DNA of 11,769 nt from Baffinella frigidus (GCA_026770585.1 MU646348.1:452963-464731), one strand, 5' to 3'; positions 1 through 6,166 are shown, counted from the first letter of the stretch. Translations and numbers: made by a program. The notes: a model not told the origin generated them from the sequence alone.

Positions 1-72
1 TAGCCTCTGTGGAGGTGCACGCATACTGGCCGTGTTGGTGCTAACGGCGACTTCGGGTTCGGTGTGTCGCAG

Positions 73-143
73 AACATCACATCATTCTGTGAGGGTGACG
101 GGGCTGAGAGCGACCTCGACGACATGCCCCTCGCCCAGCGCCG
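73..143 (+). CDS. exon 1 (partial gene): acidic segment before a PWWP domain
   Basis: Probable internal coding exon of the spliced gene. The frame reads NITSFCEGDGAESDLDDM and then PLAQR, plus two bases (CG) of an Arg codon, and stops at the donor CG|GTACAC. The acidic EGDGAESDLDD stretch is typical of linkers in chromatin proteins. The 5' edge is uncertain: the acceptor could be the CAG at 70-72 (used here) or the AG at 92-93, and the frame stays open upstream to position 4 (GRVGANGDFGFGVSQ). The two leftover bases join the first base of exon 2 to restore an Arg codon. The piece GACATGCCCCTCGCC-CAGCGCCG|GT recurs three times in the following intron. The main support is phase fit, coding-like composition and the echo pattern. 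I see no recognisable domain in this exon by itself. Confidence 0.5.
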
Positions 144-159
144 GTACACGCTACACTCT

Positions 160-243
160 ACACCCTACACCCTGAACCCGACACCCTGAACCCTACACCC
201 TGAGCCCTACACCCTGAACCCTACACCCTGAGCCCTACACCCT
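160..243 (+). repeat. degenerate telomere-like repeat (CCCTACACCCTGA type)
   Basis: Seven-base CCCTRMA units in a 14-bp higher-order pattern alternating ACACCCT with GAACCCT or GAGCCCT, beginning 16 nt after the exon 1 donor. Related short stretches follow donor echoes at 473-525 and 926-980. Confidence 0.85.
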
Positions 244-246
244 ACC

Positions 247-271
247 GACATGCCCCTCGCCAAGCGCCGGT
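247..271 (+). pseudogene. decayed copy of the exon 1 donor junction (1)
   Basis: GACATGCCCCTCGCCAAGCG followed by CCG|GT nearly repeats the last 23 nt of exon 1 and the donor GT, with one C-to-A change. It lies 100 nt into intron 1 after a telomere-like stretch. Confidence 0.7.
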
Positions 272-398
272 CCCCGCCAACCCTATCGAGCGAGTGACTT
301 TACAAAATTTACAAATCGGTATAGCAGCACACCTTCCCTTTTACAACGCACATCTCCCTTTGAGCTACACCTGCAAAAAGCAGTTGAAGAGTCTCACA

Positions 399-441
399 TC
401 ATGCCCCTCGCCCAGCGCCGGTATGCACCCTCTCTCTTCTA
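399..441 (+). pseudogene. decayed copy of the exon 1 donor junction (2), uninterrupted sister
   Basis: ATGCCCCTCGCCCAGCGCCG|GT repeats exon 1's last codons exactly, then continues into CACCCTCTCTCTTCTACC. The preceding 30 nt (AAGAGTCTCACATC) and the following 80 nt (CTGCCCTCTTCTTCCAATCC and then telomere-like repeats) recur at 539-555 and 724-970, where two fold-back elements interrupt them. Confidence 0.7.
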
Positions 442-558
442 CCCCCCACACTGCCCTCTTCTTCCAATCCTGGGCAGTACACCCTAAACCCTGAATCCCT
501 ACACCCTGAGCCCTAAACCCTAATTCCTGCCAACAGCAGGCCAAGAGTCTCACACCGT

Positions 559-723
559 TCATAGGATAACGGACTAAAAATGGGGTAGTTAGGCCTACGG
601 AATTGGCTACCGTAGGCCGGAGGGCTCCTATGACCAAAAAGTCCTAGAATTTTGGCCTACAGTAGGAGGTCCTAGGCAATGCCGTAGGCCTAACTACTTG
701 AGTTTTAGTCCATTACCCTATTA
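559..723. mobile_element. fold-back element, family A, copy 1
   Basis: 165 bp. The ends TCATAGGATAACGGAC and GTCCATTACCCTATTA are inverted repeats, continuing into GTAGTTAGGCCTACGG and its complement, with CCTACGGTAGG-like inner segments. Flanks are CCGT (555-558) and ACGT (724-727), a 3-4 bp target duplication. Removing it restores CACACCGTGCCCC, which aligns with the uninterrupted CACATCATGCCCC at 395-407. It has no coding capacity, so it is a non-autonomous MITE-like element. Confidence 0.8.
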
Positions 724-767
724 ACGTGCCCCCCGCTCATCGCCGGTGCGCACCCTCTCTCTTCTAC
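724..767 (+). pseudogene. decayed copy of the exon 1 donor junction (3), interrupted sister
   Basis: ACGTGCCCCCCGCTCATCGC followed by CG|GTGCG and CACCCTCTCTCTTCTAC aligns with the copy at 399-441. It is flanked on the left by one fold-back (559-723) and on the right by another (768-883). Confidence 0.65.
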
Positions 768-883
768 AGGGGTACCTCGCTCATAAGAAACGCCCACCCC
801 CCTAGGACCACCATAGGGCCCTAGGCATAGGCCTGCTGTAGGGTCCTAGGGGGTGGCGATTTCTTATGAGCGAGGTACCCCTG
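768..883. mobile_element. fold-back element with matching empty site
   Basis: 116 bp with roughly 41-bp terminal inverted repeats: AGGGGTACCTCGCTCATAAG ... and its complement ending GAGGTACCCCT. TAC (765-767) is duplicated at 884-886. The sister copy at 425-470 reads CTTCTACCCCCCACACTG without the insert, exactly as expected for the pre-insertion site. Confidence 0.88.
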
Positions 884-1370
884 TACCCCCCGCACTGCCC
901 TCTTCTTCCAATCCTGGACAGTTCACCCTAAACCCTGAATCCCTACACCCTGAGCCCCAAACCCTCAACCCTGCACCCTTACCGTCCCGCCAACCCTACT
1001 ACGAGGAACCACTGGATGGCAACCGACAAGGATAAGGTGCCGATATTCGACCCCTGTCAAAAGTCATCATACCCAGAAACAAATCGATTTTTCTCCCAAA
1101 GTGGCCAATTTTTGGGGAATAATTGTGAACTGACCGCAATTCCCGAATTCTAGACAGTCGTTTCGCGTAGTACCGAAGCAACACACCTTCCCTATATAAA
1201 CAACACACCTCCCAGTTTAACAACACATCACCCCTTTTTAGCTTAGAACGCCTATCTAAGCAACACACCTCCCCTTTTTAGAAGGTTATGGACCGATCTT
1301 TTGCTTGCAACTTGACCTTCATCCAGGAAAAGTTAACTTTTGCAAAATGTGACTTATGAGGATCGCCTCG

Positions 1371-1408
1371 GCAGACTGCTGGTCGCAGGGTGTCTGGTGT
1401 ACTTGTGA
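1371..1408 (+). pseudogene. decayed copy of the exon 2 acceptor junction (1)
   Basis: CGGCAG|ACTGCTGGTCGCAGGGT GTCTGGTGTAC corresponds to GGGCAG|GTTGCTGGTGGCT in the real exon and would read (R)LLVAGCLVY before a stop. About 40 nt of upstream intron (GTTAACTTTTGCAAAA...TTATGAGGATCGCCT) are copied as well. In frame with exon 1's leftover CG it still yields Arg, so the junction was functional-like when copied. Confidence 0.65.
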
Positions 1409-1819
1409 ACGCTATCCGTCGGTTATGAACACTATCCGTCGGTTATAAACGCTATCCGTATTTTAATGGGGACGCAAGAACCTCGTGACCACCTCTTTCC
1501 TTCCCCCTAACGAGGAGAGGGAGACACTCGGCGCCCATGAGGACATACAGTGGACCTACCCTAACACATACCCGTCGGGGCCGGACTGATTGAGTATGTG
1601 CGGAGGGTAGGTATGCGTTATGGTGTCCACCCTTCAGGCATACTTCCTTGCAGGGGAAAATCGGGGGCCGGCCGAAGGAGTATGTGTGGAGGGTACGTAT
1701 GTGTTACGGTAGCCTGTGTTAGGGTAGGTGGACTGTACGCGCAGTTGACATCCATCCCCTCAAACGTCAACTTTCGAACATCAACTTTTGAACACCGCCT
1801 TTGAGAGTCCACTTTTGAA

Positions 1820-1879
1820 AATCAACTTCTGAACATCGGCAGACTGCTGGTGGCCGGTTGTCCGGTGTACGCTCCAGAG
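1820..1879 (+). pseudogene. decayed copy of the exon 2 acceptor junction (2)
   Basis: CATCGGCAG|ACTGCTGGTGGCCG GTTGTCCGGTGTACGCTCCA reads (R)LLVAGCPVYAP before diverging, against LLVAGCLVYAQ in exon 2. It lies directly upstream of the real acceptor, and TTGACTTTTGAAAA-type intron sequence precedes both. A fainter related piece (VGGLYAQL) may lie at 1716-1745. Confidence 0.65.
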
Positions 1880-1920
1880 TTGACTTTTGAAAAGTTGACT
1901 AATGAGCATCGCCTGGGCAG

Positions 1921-2008
1921 GTTGCTGGTGGCTGGGTGTCTAGTGTACGCACAGTTCGCCTACTACCCCTTCTGGCCCGCCGAAATCCTCGACCCCGACG
2001 TTGTCGAG
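1921..2008 (+). CDS. exon 2: N-terminal half of a PWWP domain
   Basis: After one base completing an Arg codon, the exon reads LLVAGCLVYAQ followed by FAYYPFWPAEILDPDVVE (29 codons), ending at GAG|GTCCAA in phase 0. It aligns without gaps to the start of PWWP domains (pattern G-D-L-V-W-A-K-x-x-G-Y-P-x-W-P-A): G-C-L-V-Y-A-Q-F-A-Y-Y-P-F-W-P-A. PWWP is a Royal-superfamily beta-barrel that reads methylated histone lysine (usually H3K36me2/3) together with DNA in the nucleus. By alignment with LEDGF, two of the three methyl-lysine cage positions are filled by F (8th residue of the G-C-L-V block) and Y (just before P). The acceptor is GGGCAG|G. In-frame sequence continues upstream (ELTFEKLTNEHRLG), so a longer exon is possible. 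Exon 3 supplies the rest of the domain in matching phase. Confidence 0.75.
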
Positions 2009-2012
2009 GTCC

Positions 2013-2140
2013 AAACCCTAAACCCCAAACCGTAGACCCTAAACCCTCAGACAATCCCTAAACGCTAAGACAATCCCTAAACCCTAAGACAGGGTCCGCC
2101 CTAAACCCTAAAAAGGGGTCCAAATTCTAAACCCTCAACG
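2013..2140 (+). repeat. degenerate telomere-like repeat after the exon 2 donor
   Basis: Imperfect CCCTAAA units with inserts such as CCCTAAGACAAT, starting 4-5 nt inside intron 2. Confidence 0.8.
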
Positions 2141-2146
2141 CCCAAC

Positions 2147-2200
2147 CTACCCCTTCTGGCCCGCCGAAATCCTCGACCCCGACGCTGATGAGGCCGAGAC
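2147..2200 (+). pseudogene. decayed copy of the exon 2 3' end (1)
   Basis: CTACCCCTTCTGGCCCGCCG then AAATCCTCGACCCCGACGCTGATGAG reads YPFWPAEILDPDADE, the PWWP core motif with the end changed from VVE to ADE. The donor GAG|GT has become GAG|GC. Telomere-like sequence follows, as it does after the real donor. Confidence 0.75.
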
Positions 2201-2260
2201 CCTAAACCCTGAACATGGAAGGACAGCTGACGTTTGAGGGTGACACCCTAAAAGCCAGTC

Positions 2261-2401
2261 TTATCCGGGGAAACCTATTTTTCTTTCATTTGATGGCAAC
2301 GAAAATTACTACATAAATGCTTTAATATTACTAATAAGAACGAATTGTGTAGTAATTTTTGTTGCCATCAAATGACAGAAAAATAGGTTTCCCCCGGATA
2401 A
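2261..2401. mobile_element. fold-back element, TTATC...GATAA family, copy 1
   Basis: 141 bp. The ends TTATCCGGGG and CCCCGGATAA continue as roughly 53-bp arms (AAACCTATTTTTCT...CATTTGATGGCAAC...ATTACTACA) with few mismatches. A perfect 4-bp target duplication AGTC stands at 2257-2260 and 2402-2405. Confidence 0.88.
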
Positions 2402-2563
2402 AGTCGAGGTCTCTCTCTCCTCCCAAGACGGAACGTCACCTTTTTATAAAACCTACAAGTCGCTGCGTAAAACCCCTTTTAAAAAACTCGCGGCCTAGAA
2501 ATTCATGGGTTGGAAAATTCGTGGGTGATTTTCATGAATCCGAACCGGATTTCCGCGCGGTAA

Positions 2564-2660
2564 GGTGACCAACTCTCGGTAGAAGCGTTTGCGTACTGCC
2601 CCTTCTGTCCCGCCGAAATCCTCGGCCCGGATGCTGTCGAGGTCTCTCGCTCCCCTGCTC
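2564..2660 (+). repeat. 97-bp direct repeat, copy A, containing a decayed exon 2 3' end
   Basis: Starts GGTGACCAACTCTCGGTAGA and includes TACTGCCCCTTCTGTCCCGC, reading YCPFCPAEILGPDAVE followed by GAG|GTCTC. The PWWP-core aromatic residues are replaced by Cys. Copy B lies 215 bp downstream with about two differences. The spacer contains a 20-bp perfect palindrome at 2725-2744 (CCGCGTGACCGGTCACGCGG). Confidence 0.8.
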
Positions 2661-2778
2661 TCAAATGTGGTATCACCAACTCGGCACACGCAAGGCAGTC
2701 ACCTCGGACAGTTGGCTTCGGCGTCCGCGTGACCGGTCACGCGGGCGCTCACGAGCCTGCCGGCGGGGCTGTTCCACG

Positions 2779-2875
2779 GTGACCAACTCTCGGTAGAAGC
2801 GTTTGCGTACTGCCCCTTCTGTCCCGCCGAAAACCTCGGCCCGGAAGCTGTCGAGGTCTCTCGCTCCCCTGCTTT
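2779..2875 (+). repeat. 97-bp direct repeat, copy B, containing a decayed exon 2 3' end
   Basis: Nearly identical to 2564-2660; it reads YCPFCPAENLGPEAVE and GAG|GTCTC. Both copies share changes that the exon 2 original lacks (W to C, D to G), so one copy was made from the other. Confidence 0.8.
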
Positions 2876-2889
2876 GTTGCTCTTACGTT

Positions 2890-3055
2890 TAATAGGGCAA
2901 CGGCCTGAAAATAGGGTAGTTAGGCCTACGGCATTGCCTAGGACCTCCTACCGTAGGCCGAAACTTTTTGGTCCTAGGATCCCTCGGCCTACGGTAGGAG
3001 GTCCTAGGCAATGCCGTATGCCTAACTACCCCATTTTCAGGCCGTTAGCCTATGA
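2890..3055. mobile_element. fold-back element, family A, copy 2
   Basis: 166 bp with the ends TAATAGGGCAACGGCC and GGCCGTTAGCCTATGA. The inner sequence GTAGTTAGGCCTACGGCATT is inverted at the other end, and CCTACCGTAGGCCGA recurs inside. Flanks are CGTT and AGTT. It is clearly related to 559-723. Confidence 0.82.
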
Positions 3056-3410
3056 AGTTGTCATTTTTAATTTGGTTTTTGCTATGCTCGCCTGCTGTTT
3101 TGTTCTCACCACCCTGGATGGAACATTATGGTATTTTGAGCATTCTTAAGTCAGCTCCCCTTGGAGATGGCGCCACAATGTGGCGCCCCCGTGATGAATG
3201 GATCTGGTACAAAAAGGTCTTATATGTATTTTAGTGGTATAAATCATGTCAACTTTTGCGATAAAGGGTTATTCGGGATTGGCCGCAAGTCCCCTCCAGG
3301 GTGGAGTGGGGTGTGATGACGTGTCTATGCACGTCCACTTATTGACACTGGTTGACTTTGTTCGGAAGAGAAATGCACTGCAGTGTCGTTGCCGACGGGT
3401 CTCATGTAGA

Positions 3411-3504
3411 CCCTAAACCCTAAACCCTAAACCCTAAACCCTAAACCCTAAACCCTAAACCCTAAACCCTAAACCCTAAACCCTAAACCCTAAACCCTAA
3501 ACCC
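3411..3504 (+). repeat. perfect interstitial telomere-type array (CCCTAAA)13
   Basis: Thirteen exact CCCTAAA units plus CCC, 94 bp without an error, C-rich strand on +. All other arrays in the window are degenerate, so this one is young or has been homogenised. Confidence 0.95.
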
Positions 3505-3742
3505 GCTGTGTGTGAAGGCGCTGCCCAGCGGCCATGTATTTGCTGTTGATGATCCTTCACTCACGAGCCGTTCACATCCTAATAAAGGCTACAATACTAA
3601 TAAAGAGAGCAATGGCTCCAACGTCATGCTGAGGCGGGCTCATCCTATCCTCAGTCCTCACACTGTGTGGATGCTGATGTGCGTCTCTGCGCGGCTTTGC
3701 CAGCAGCGTCGTTGCTGACGTCCACCCTGGCGATCCCTGCAG

Positions 3743-3786
3743 CTCACCGCGGATCTTCAGAAGCAGCGGCGCCACGGGATGATGCT
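3743..3786 (+). pseudogene. decayed copy of the exon 3 acceptor junction (1)
   Basis: CTGCAG|CTCACCGCGGATCTTCAGAA then GCAGCGGCGCCACGGGATGATGCTG repeats the first 42 nt of exon 3 (LTADLQKQRRHGMML), preceded by TTGCTGACG as in the real acceptor. Confidence 0.75.
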
Positions 3787-4084
3787 GACGTGGCGTTGTC
3801 AGCAGCGTCGTTGCTGACGTATCGACGCCGTGCAGCTGTGTGGATGCTGACGCGCGACCGCGTGTTGCTTTGTCAGCAGCTCACCGCGGATCAGACAAGC
3901 CAGCACACGAGTGTGGGTTGGAAACACGAGAGTTGTCAGCAGCGTCGTTGCTGACAGGTCTCTAGCAAGGCTTTGCCGATGCTCACGTGTCTCTGCACGG
4001 GTGTGTCGATGCTGAGGTGTCACCGCTGACGTGTCACCTTGTCAGCAGCGTTGTTGCTGACGTGTCACATCCCTTTGTCCGCAG

Positions 4085-4143
4085 CTTACGGCGGACCTGC
4101 AGGAGCAGCGGCGCCACGGGATGATGCTCGTCGACCTTTTCGC
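4085..4143 (+). pseudogene. decayed copy of the exon 3 acceptor junction (2)
   Basis: CCGCAG|CTTACGGCGG... is the longest copy. It reads LTADLQEQRRHGMMLVDLFA without a stop, 20 residues against LTADLQKQRRHGMMLVDFFH in exon 3, and then diverges. TTGCTGACGTGTC and a short pyrimidine run precede its CAG. It could still be an alternative acceptor. Confidence 0.75.
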
Positions 4144-4278
4144 CTGTAATGTTGGACACCAAAATGAAATTTGACAGCAGTGTCCTTGCTGACGTGTCAG
4201 CACACGGCTGTGTGGATGCTGACGTGTCGCCGCACGGGTTCGTCAGCAGCGTCGTTGCTGACGAGTCTTTGTTCGCAG

Positions 4279-4325
4279 CTCACCGCGGATCTACAAAAGC
4301 AGCGGCGCCACGGGATTATGCTGGC
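4279..4325 (+). pseudogene. decayed copy of the exon 3 acceptor junction (3)
   Basis: TTCGCAG|CTCACCGCGGATCTACAAAA then GCAGCGGCGCCACGGGATTATGCTG reads LTADLQKQRRHGIML before diverging. The 20 nt upstream (TTGCTGACGAGTCTTTGTTC) match the real acceptor almost exactly. Confidence 0.75.
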
Positions 4326-4477
4326 GTGGCGTTGTCAGCAGCATCGTTGATGACGTGTCTCCTGCACGGCTATCATCGATGCTGACGTGTCACCTTGTCC
4401 GCAGCTCACCTCGGACCGTTGTCAGCAGCGTCGTTGATGACACCGCGCGGGGCTTGCTGACGAGTCTTTGTTCGCAG

Positions 4478-4612
4478 CTCACCGCGGACCTCCAGAAGCA
4501 GCGGCGCCACGGGATGATGCTCGTGGACTTCTTCCACACCCACAACCGGAACTGGATCGACTCGCGGAAACTCGTGCCCTTCAACATCAACAACGATCCC
4601 AACGAGCCAAAG
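4478..4612 (+). CDS. exon 3: C-terminal half of a PWWP domain
   Basis: Forty-five codons in phase 0: LTADLQKQRRHGMM, LVDFFHTHNRNWIDSRKLVP, FNINNDPNEPK. The block LVDFFHTHNRNWIDSRKLVPF matches the second half of PWWP domains (pattern h-V-x-F-F-G-T-H-x-x-x-W-h-x-x-x-x-L-x-P-F), with the FF strand, the conserved aromatic W and the closing L-V-P-F. The first F of the FF pair aligns with F44 of LEDGF, so all three aromatic cage positions are filled (F, Y, F across exons 2 and 3). That suggests methyl-lysine binding is retained, by inference. The acceptor is TTCGCAG|CTC and the donor AAG|GTCTTC. The open frame continues past the donor (VFKTILK), so the 3' edge is less certain. A 130-bp tandem copy of the 3' half lies at 4881-5010. 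Confidence 0.8.
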
Positions 4613-4713
4613 GTCTTCAAGACTATTCTTAAGTTGACATGCTCGGTTCGTGGTACAAAATCGTCAACTTTGGAGCGGAGCGGGAGTCAAAGGTCTCCCA
4701 CTCAAACTGTATC

Positions 4714-4880
4714 TATCTGTCTCTCCCTCCCTCCCTCCCCCCCTCCCTCGCTCTCTCTCTCGCTCTCTCTCTCGCTCTCTCTCTCGCTCTCTCTCTGCCT
4801 GTGCCACTGTGTGTGTGTGTGTGTGTGCCAGGGTGTTTGTGGAAGAGGGAGAGGGAGAGGGAGAGGGCGAGAGTGAGAGT
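4714..4880 (+). repeat. compound microsatellite CT - GT - GA
   Basis: (CTCC/CT)n from about 4714 to 4796, (GT)n at 4808-4827 and (GAGGGA)n at about 4842-4880. The CT and GA blocks are mutually complementary and could fold back around the GT loop. Translation of this block produces the misleading Ser/Leu-rich open frames. Confidence 0.95.
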
Positions 4881-5010
4881 GAACTGGATCGACTCGTGGA
4901 AGATGGTGCCCTTCAACATCAACAACGATCCCAACGAACCCAAGGTCTTGAAGACTATTCTTAAGTAGACATGCTCGGTTCGTGGTACAAAATCGTCAAC
5001 TTTGGAGCGG
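4881..5010 (+). repeat. 130-bp tandem copy of the exon 3 3' end plus intron 3 start
   Basis: Repeats 4549-4678. It begins GAACTGGATCGACTCG, reads NWIDSWKMVPFNINNDPNEP K, and then crosses the donor (AAG|GTCTTG) through ACATGCTCGGTTCGTGGTAC to TTTGGAGCGG. Differences change RKL to WKM and create TAG shortly after the donor. It has no acceptor at its left edge, where the microsatellite block abuts it. A third short piece (ATCGACTCGCGC) follows the next GA block at 5254-5265. Confidence 0.85.
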
Positions 5011-5106
5011 GAAAGATCCCGGGCTCACCTGATTGGTGAGTCCACATAGACTGAGACAACGCTAGGTCTTGCCGCTCACACCGCAAGAGTGTGCATGGGA
5101 GGTTGG

Positions 5107-5158
5107 GTGAGAGGGAGAGCGGGAGAGCGCGGGACAGAGAGAGAGAGAGAGTGAGTGA

Positions 5159-5192
<34 letters not shown>

Positions 5193-5250
5193 AGGAGAGA
5201 GAGGGAGAGAGGGAGAGAGGGAGAGAGGGAGAGAGAGAGAGAGAGAGAGA
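5107..5250 (+). repeat. compound microsatellite GA - GT - GA
   Basis: (GA/GGGAGA)n with an internal GTGAGTGAGT-(GT)n run near 5151-5177. Purine-rich strand on +, opposite to the CT block at 4714. Confidence 0.95.
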
Positions 5251-5276
5251 CCTCGATCGACTCGCGCATGCTCACA

Positions 5277-5370
5277 CCTAAAACCCACACGCCCCAAGTC
5301 CTAAACCCTGCCCTGATCGAATTCCGCAGGTCGAAACCCTCAACCTACACCCTACACCCTCAACCCTAAG
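5277..5370 (+). repeat. degenerate telomere-like stretch in intron 3
   Basis: CCTAAAACCCACACGCCCCA, then CCTAAACCCTG, CCTACACCCTACACCCTC and similar units, interrupted by GATCGAATTCCGCAGGTCG. Confidence 0.65.
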
Positions 5371-5398
5371 CCAACCGTTTCCAGATGACAACCCGCAG

Positions 5399-5430
5399 GT
5401 CAAGTCGGCGTCGTTCCGCTCGGCAGCTGT
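5399..5430 (+). pseudogene. decayed copy of the exon 4 acceptor junction (1)
   Basis: CCGCAG|GTCAAGTCGGCGTCGTTCCG CTCGGCAG repeats the first 28 nt of exon 4 (VKSASFRSA). It then diverges into TGTATGTGCTATTCTAAAGC, which is shared with the next copy at 5582. Confidence 0.7.
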
Positions 5431-5581
5431 ATGTGCTATTCTAAAGCCGTGTCGAAGCTAAGATATCAAATTCCAACCAATGATAACACAACACGGCCTT
5501 TCAAATTGAGGTTATGTCATATATGTATGACATCATAAATCAACAAGACGAGCCATCTAAACTTTAACCTTAAATCGGCAG

Positions 5582-5612
5582 GCGAAGTCAGCGTCGTTCC
5601 GCTCGGCAGTTG
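5582..5612 (+). pseudogene. decayed copy of the exon 4 acceptor junction (2)
   Basis: CGGCAG|GCGAAGTCAGCGTCGTTCCG CTCGGCAG reads AKSASFRSA. It is followed by TTGTATGCGCTACTCTAAAG, as in the copy at 5399, so these two copies are closer to each other than to exon 4. Confidence 0.7.
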
Positions 5613-5701
5613 TATGCGCTACTCTAAAGCCGTGTCGAAACACACACCGGTGTTGAAAATTGAAAATGTTGGAAACCAACCGCTTTTGAAAACTCTATGC
5701 G

Positions 5702-5862
5702 CCACACAGCGGACTTGGAAGGGATTTTGAATAACCCCTAAGCGATGAGACCTAGGACCCTACGGTAGGAAACCCGTAGGGCCATAGGGGGGTTCTTACG
5801 GATAAGGTAACGGAAACTCGGGCACTGAGTGCCCGAAAATCCCTTCGTAGCCCGCTGTGTGG
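5702..5862. mobile_element. fold-back element, family C, copy 1
   Basis: 161 bp. The terminal repeat CCACACAGCGGACTTGGAAG GGATTTT and its imperfect complement ending CCGCTGTGTGG enclose TAACCCCTAAGCGATGAGAC, CCTAGGACCCTACGGTAGG and CGGGCACTGAGTGCCCG hairpins. Copy 2 (6693-6850) is in reverse orientation. Confidence 0.8.
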
Positions 5863-5919
5863 GGAAACCAACCGAAACTCTATGCGGGAAACCAACCGCT
5901 TTCTTATGGAAATTCGCAG

Positions 5920-5985
5920 GTGAAGTCGGCGTCGTTCCGCTCTGCAGTCGCTGCGGCAAGCAAGAAGCTCCGCCATGCTGCCAAG
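5920..5985 (+). CDS. exon 4: basic helical segment after the PWWP domain
   Basis: Twenty-two codons in phase 0 at both ends: VKSASFRSAVAAASKKLRHA then AK. The acceptor is TTCGCAG|GTG and the donor AAG|GTCCGT. The pattern S-x-S-F-x-x-A-V-x-x-A resembles the alpha-helix that often follows the PWWP barrel, so it may complete the domain fold; this is inference from composition and position. Two partial upstream copies of its 5' end (5399, 5582) and two downstream copies of its 3' end (6167-6208, 6430-6441) lie in the neighbouring introns. Only this copy has both edges intact, which is why it is chosen as the exon. It sits between two oppositely oriented copies of the same fold-back family (5702-5862 and 6693-6850). 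Confidence 0.65.
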
Positions 5986-6166
5986 GTCCGTACCCCAAAC
6001 CCCCACAACCCGGGAACGCCTCGATTTCAGAGAAACCAGAGGTTCCATATACTGATATATGGAAAAGGAGGGCGGTAGGCCCTCGGGCGATTCCAGGGTG
6101 TTTAGCGTGTGGTGTTGGAGTCCAGGGTATTCGAGGGGGTTGAGAATGTGGGGTTGGAGTGCGTTT

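Larger units (their letters stand above)
144..1920 (+). other. intron 1 (inferred)
   Basis: Inferred from the exon 1 donor CG|GTACAC and the exon 2 acceptor GGGCAG|G. The first 100 nt are degenerate telomere-like repeats. Three copies of the exon 1 donor junction follow, two fold-back elements, two more telomere-like stretches, and then copies of the exon 2 acceptor. A possible branch point is in TTGACTAAT, 20-30 nt before the acceptor. The stretch 984-1370 holds no confident gene. An island around 990-1030 (NHWMATDKDK followed by GTGCCG) looks faintly exon-like but has no echo or phase support. AACACACCTCCC-type short repeats at 1180-1280 and three repeats of a 'CGCTATCCGTCGGTTAT' motif at 1407-1460 are visible. 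Confidence 0.55.
3680..4440 (+). repeat. dispersed hairpin satellite GTCAGCA-N7-TGCTGAC in intron 2
   Basis: A module with perfect 7-bp inverted arms around a GCGTCGT-like loop, usually followed by GTGTC, recurs about eight times (near 3698, 3798, 3935, 4040, 4174, 4237, 4335 and 4421). Several copies are joined to a CAG acceptor and exon 3 5' end. The right arm, TGCTGAC, matches a branch-point consensus. Between modules lie variants of GGATGCTGACGTGTC and CTGCACGG. Confidence 0.75.
2009..4477 (+). other. intron 2 (inferred), splits the PWWP domain
   Basis: Inferred from the donor GAG|GTCCAA and the acceptor TTCGCAG|CTC. It begins with CCCTAAA-like repeats, then carries three decayed copies of the exon 2 donor end (2147, 2592, 2807), two fold-back elements, a perfect 13-unit telomere-type array, a hairpin satellite, and three decayed copies of the exon 3 acceptor end (3743, 4085, 4279). 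The likely branch point is TGCTGAC at about 4455-4461, 16-17 nt before the acceptor, close to the metazoan/fungal CTRAY consensus. The stretch 3056-3410 is AT-rich unique sequence with no gene I recognise. It has one perfect 9-bp-arm hairpin at 3169-3187 (GGCGCCACA-A-TGTGGCGCC). Confidence 0.6.
4613..5919 (+). other. intron 3 (inferred)
   Basis: Runs from the donor AAG|GTCTTC to the acceptor AATTCGCAG|GTG. It contains a CT/GT/GA microsatellite block, a 130-bp tandem copy of the exon 3 end, a second GT/GA block, a telomere-like stretch at 5277-5370, two decayed copies of the exon 4 acceptor (exon parts from 5399 and 5582) and a fold-back element ending 57 nt before exon 4. The stretch 5430-5580 is AT-rich with no gene seen. 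Confidence 0.55.

Noticed and set aside
990-1031. Extra exon (NHWMATDKDK, then GTGCCG)
   Set aside because: It looks faintly coding but has no clear acceptor, no echo copy and would need an extra phase match; exons 1 and 2 already join in phase.
1498-1552. Extra exon (NEERETLGAHEDIQ)
   Set aside because: Acidic and open, but there is no donor or acceptor pair in a fitting phase and no recognisable domain.
3680-4440. CRISPR-like array
   Set aside because: Repeats are irregularly spaced, differ in sequence and are tied to exon copies and branch-point motifs; the setting is eukaryotic and no cas-like gene is present.
4355-5300. Open frames of 70-170 codons rich in Ser/Leu or Arg/Glu
   Set aside because: They are translations of CT/GA/GT microsatellites in several frames at once; only the 4478-4612 part has coding character.
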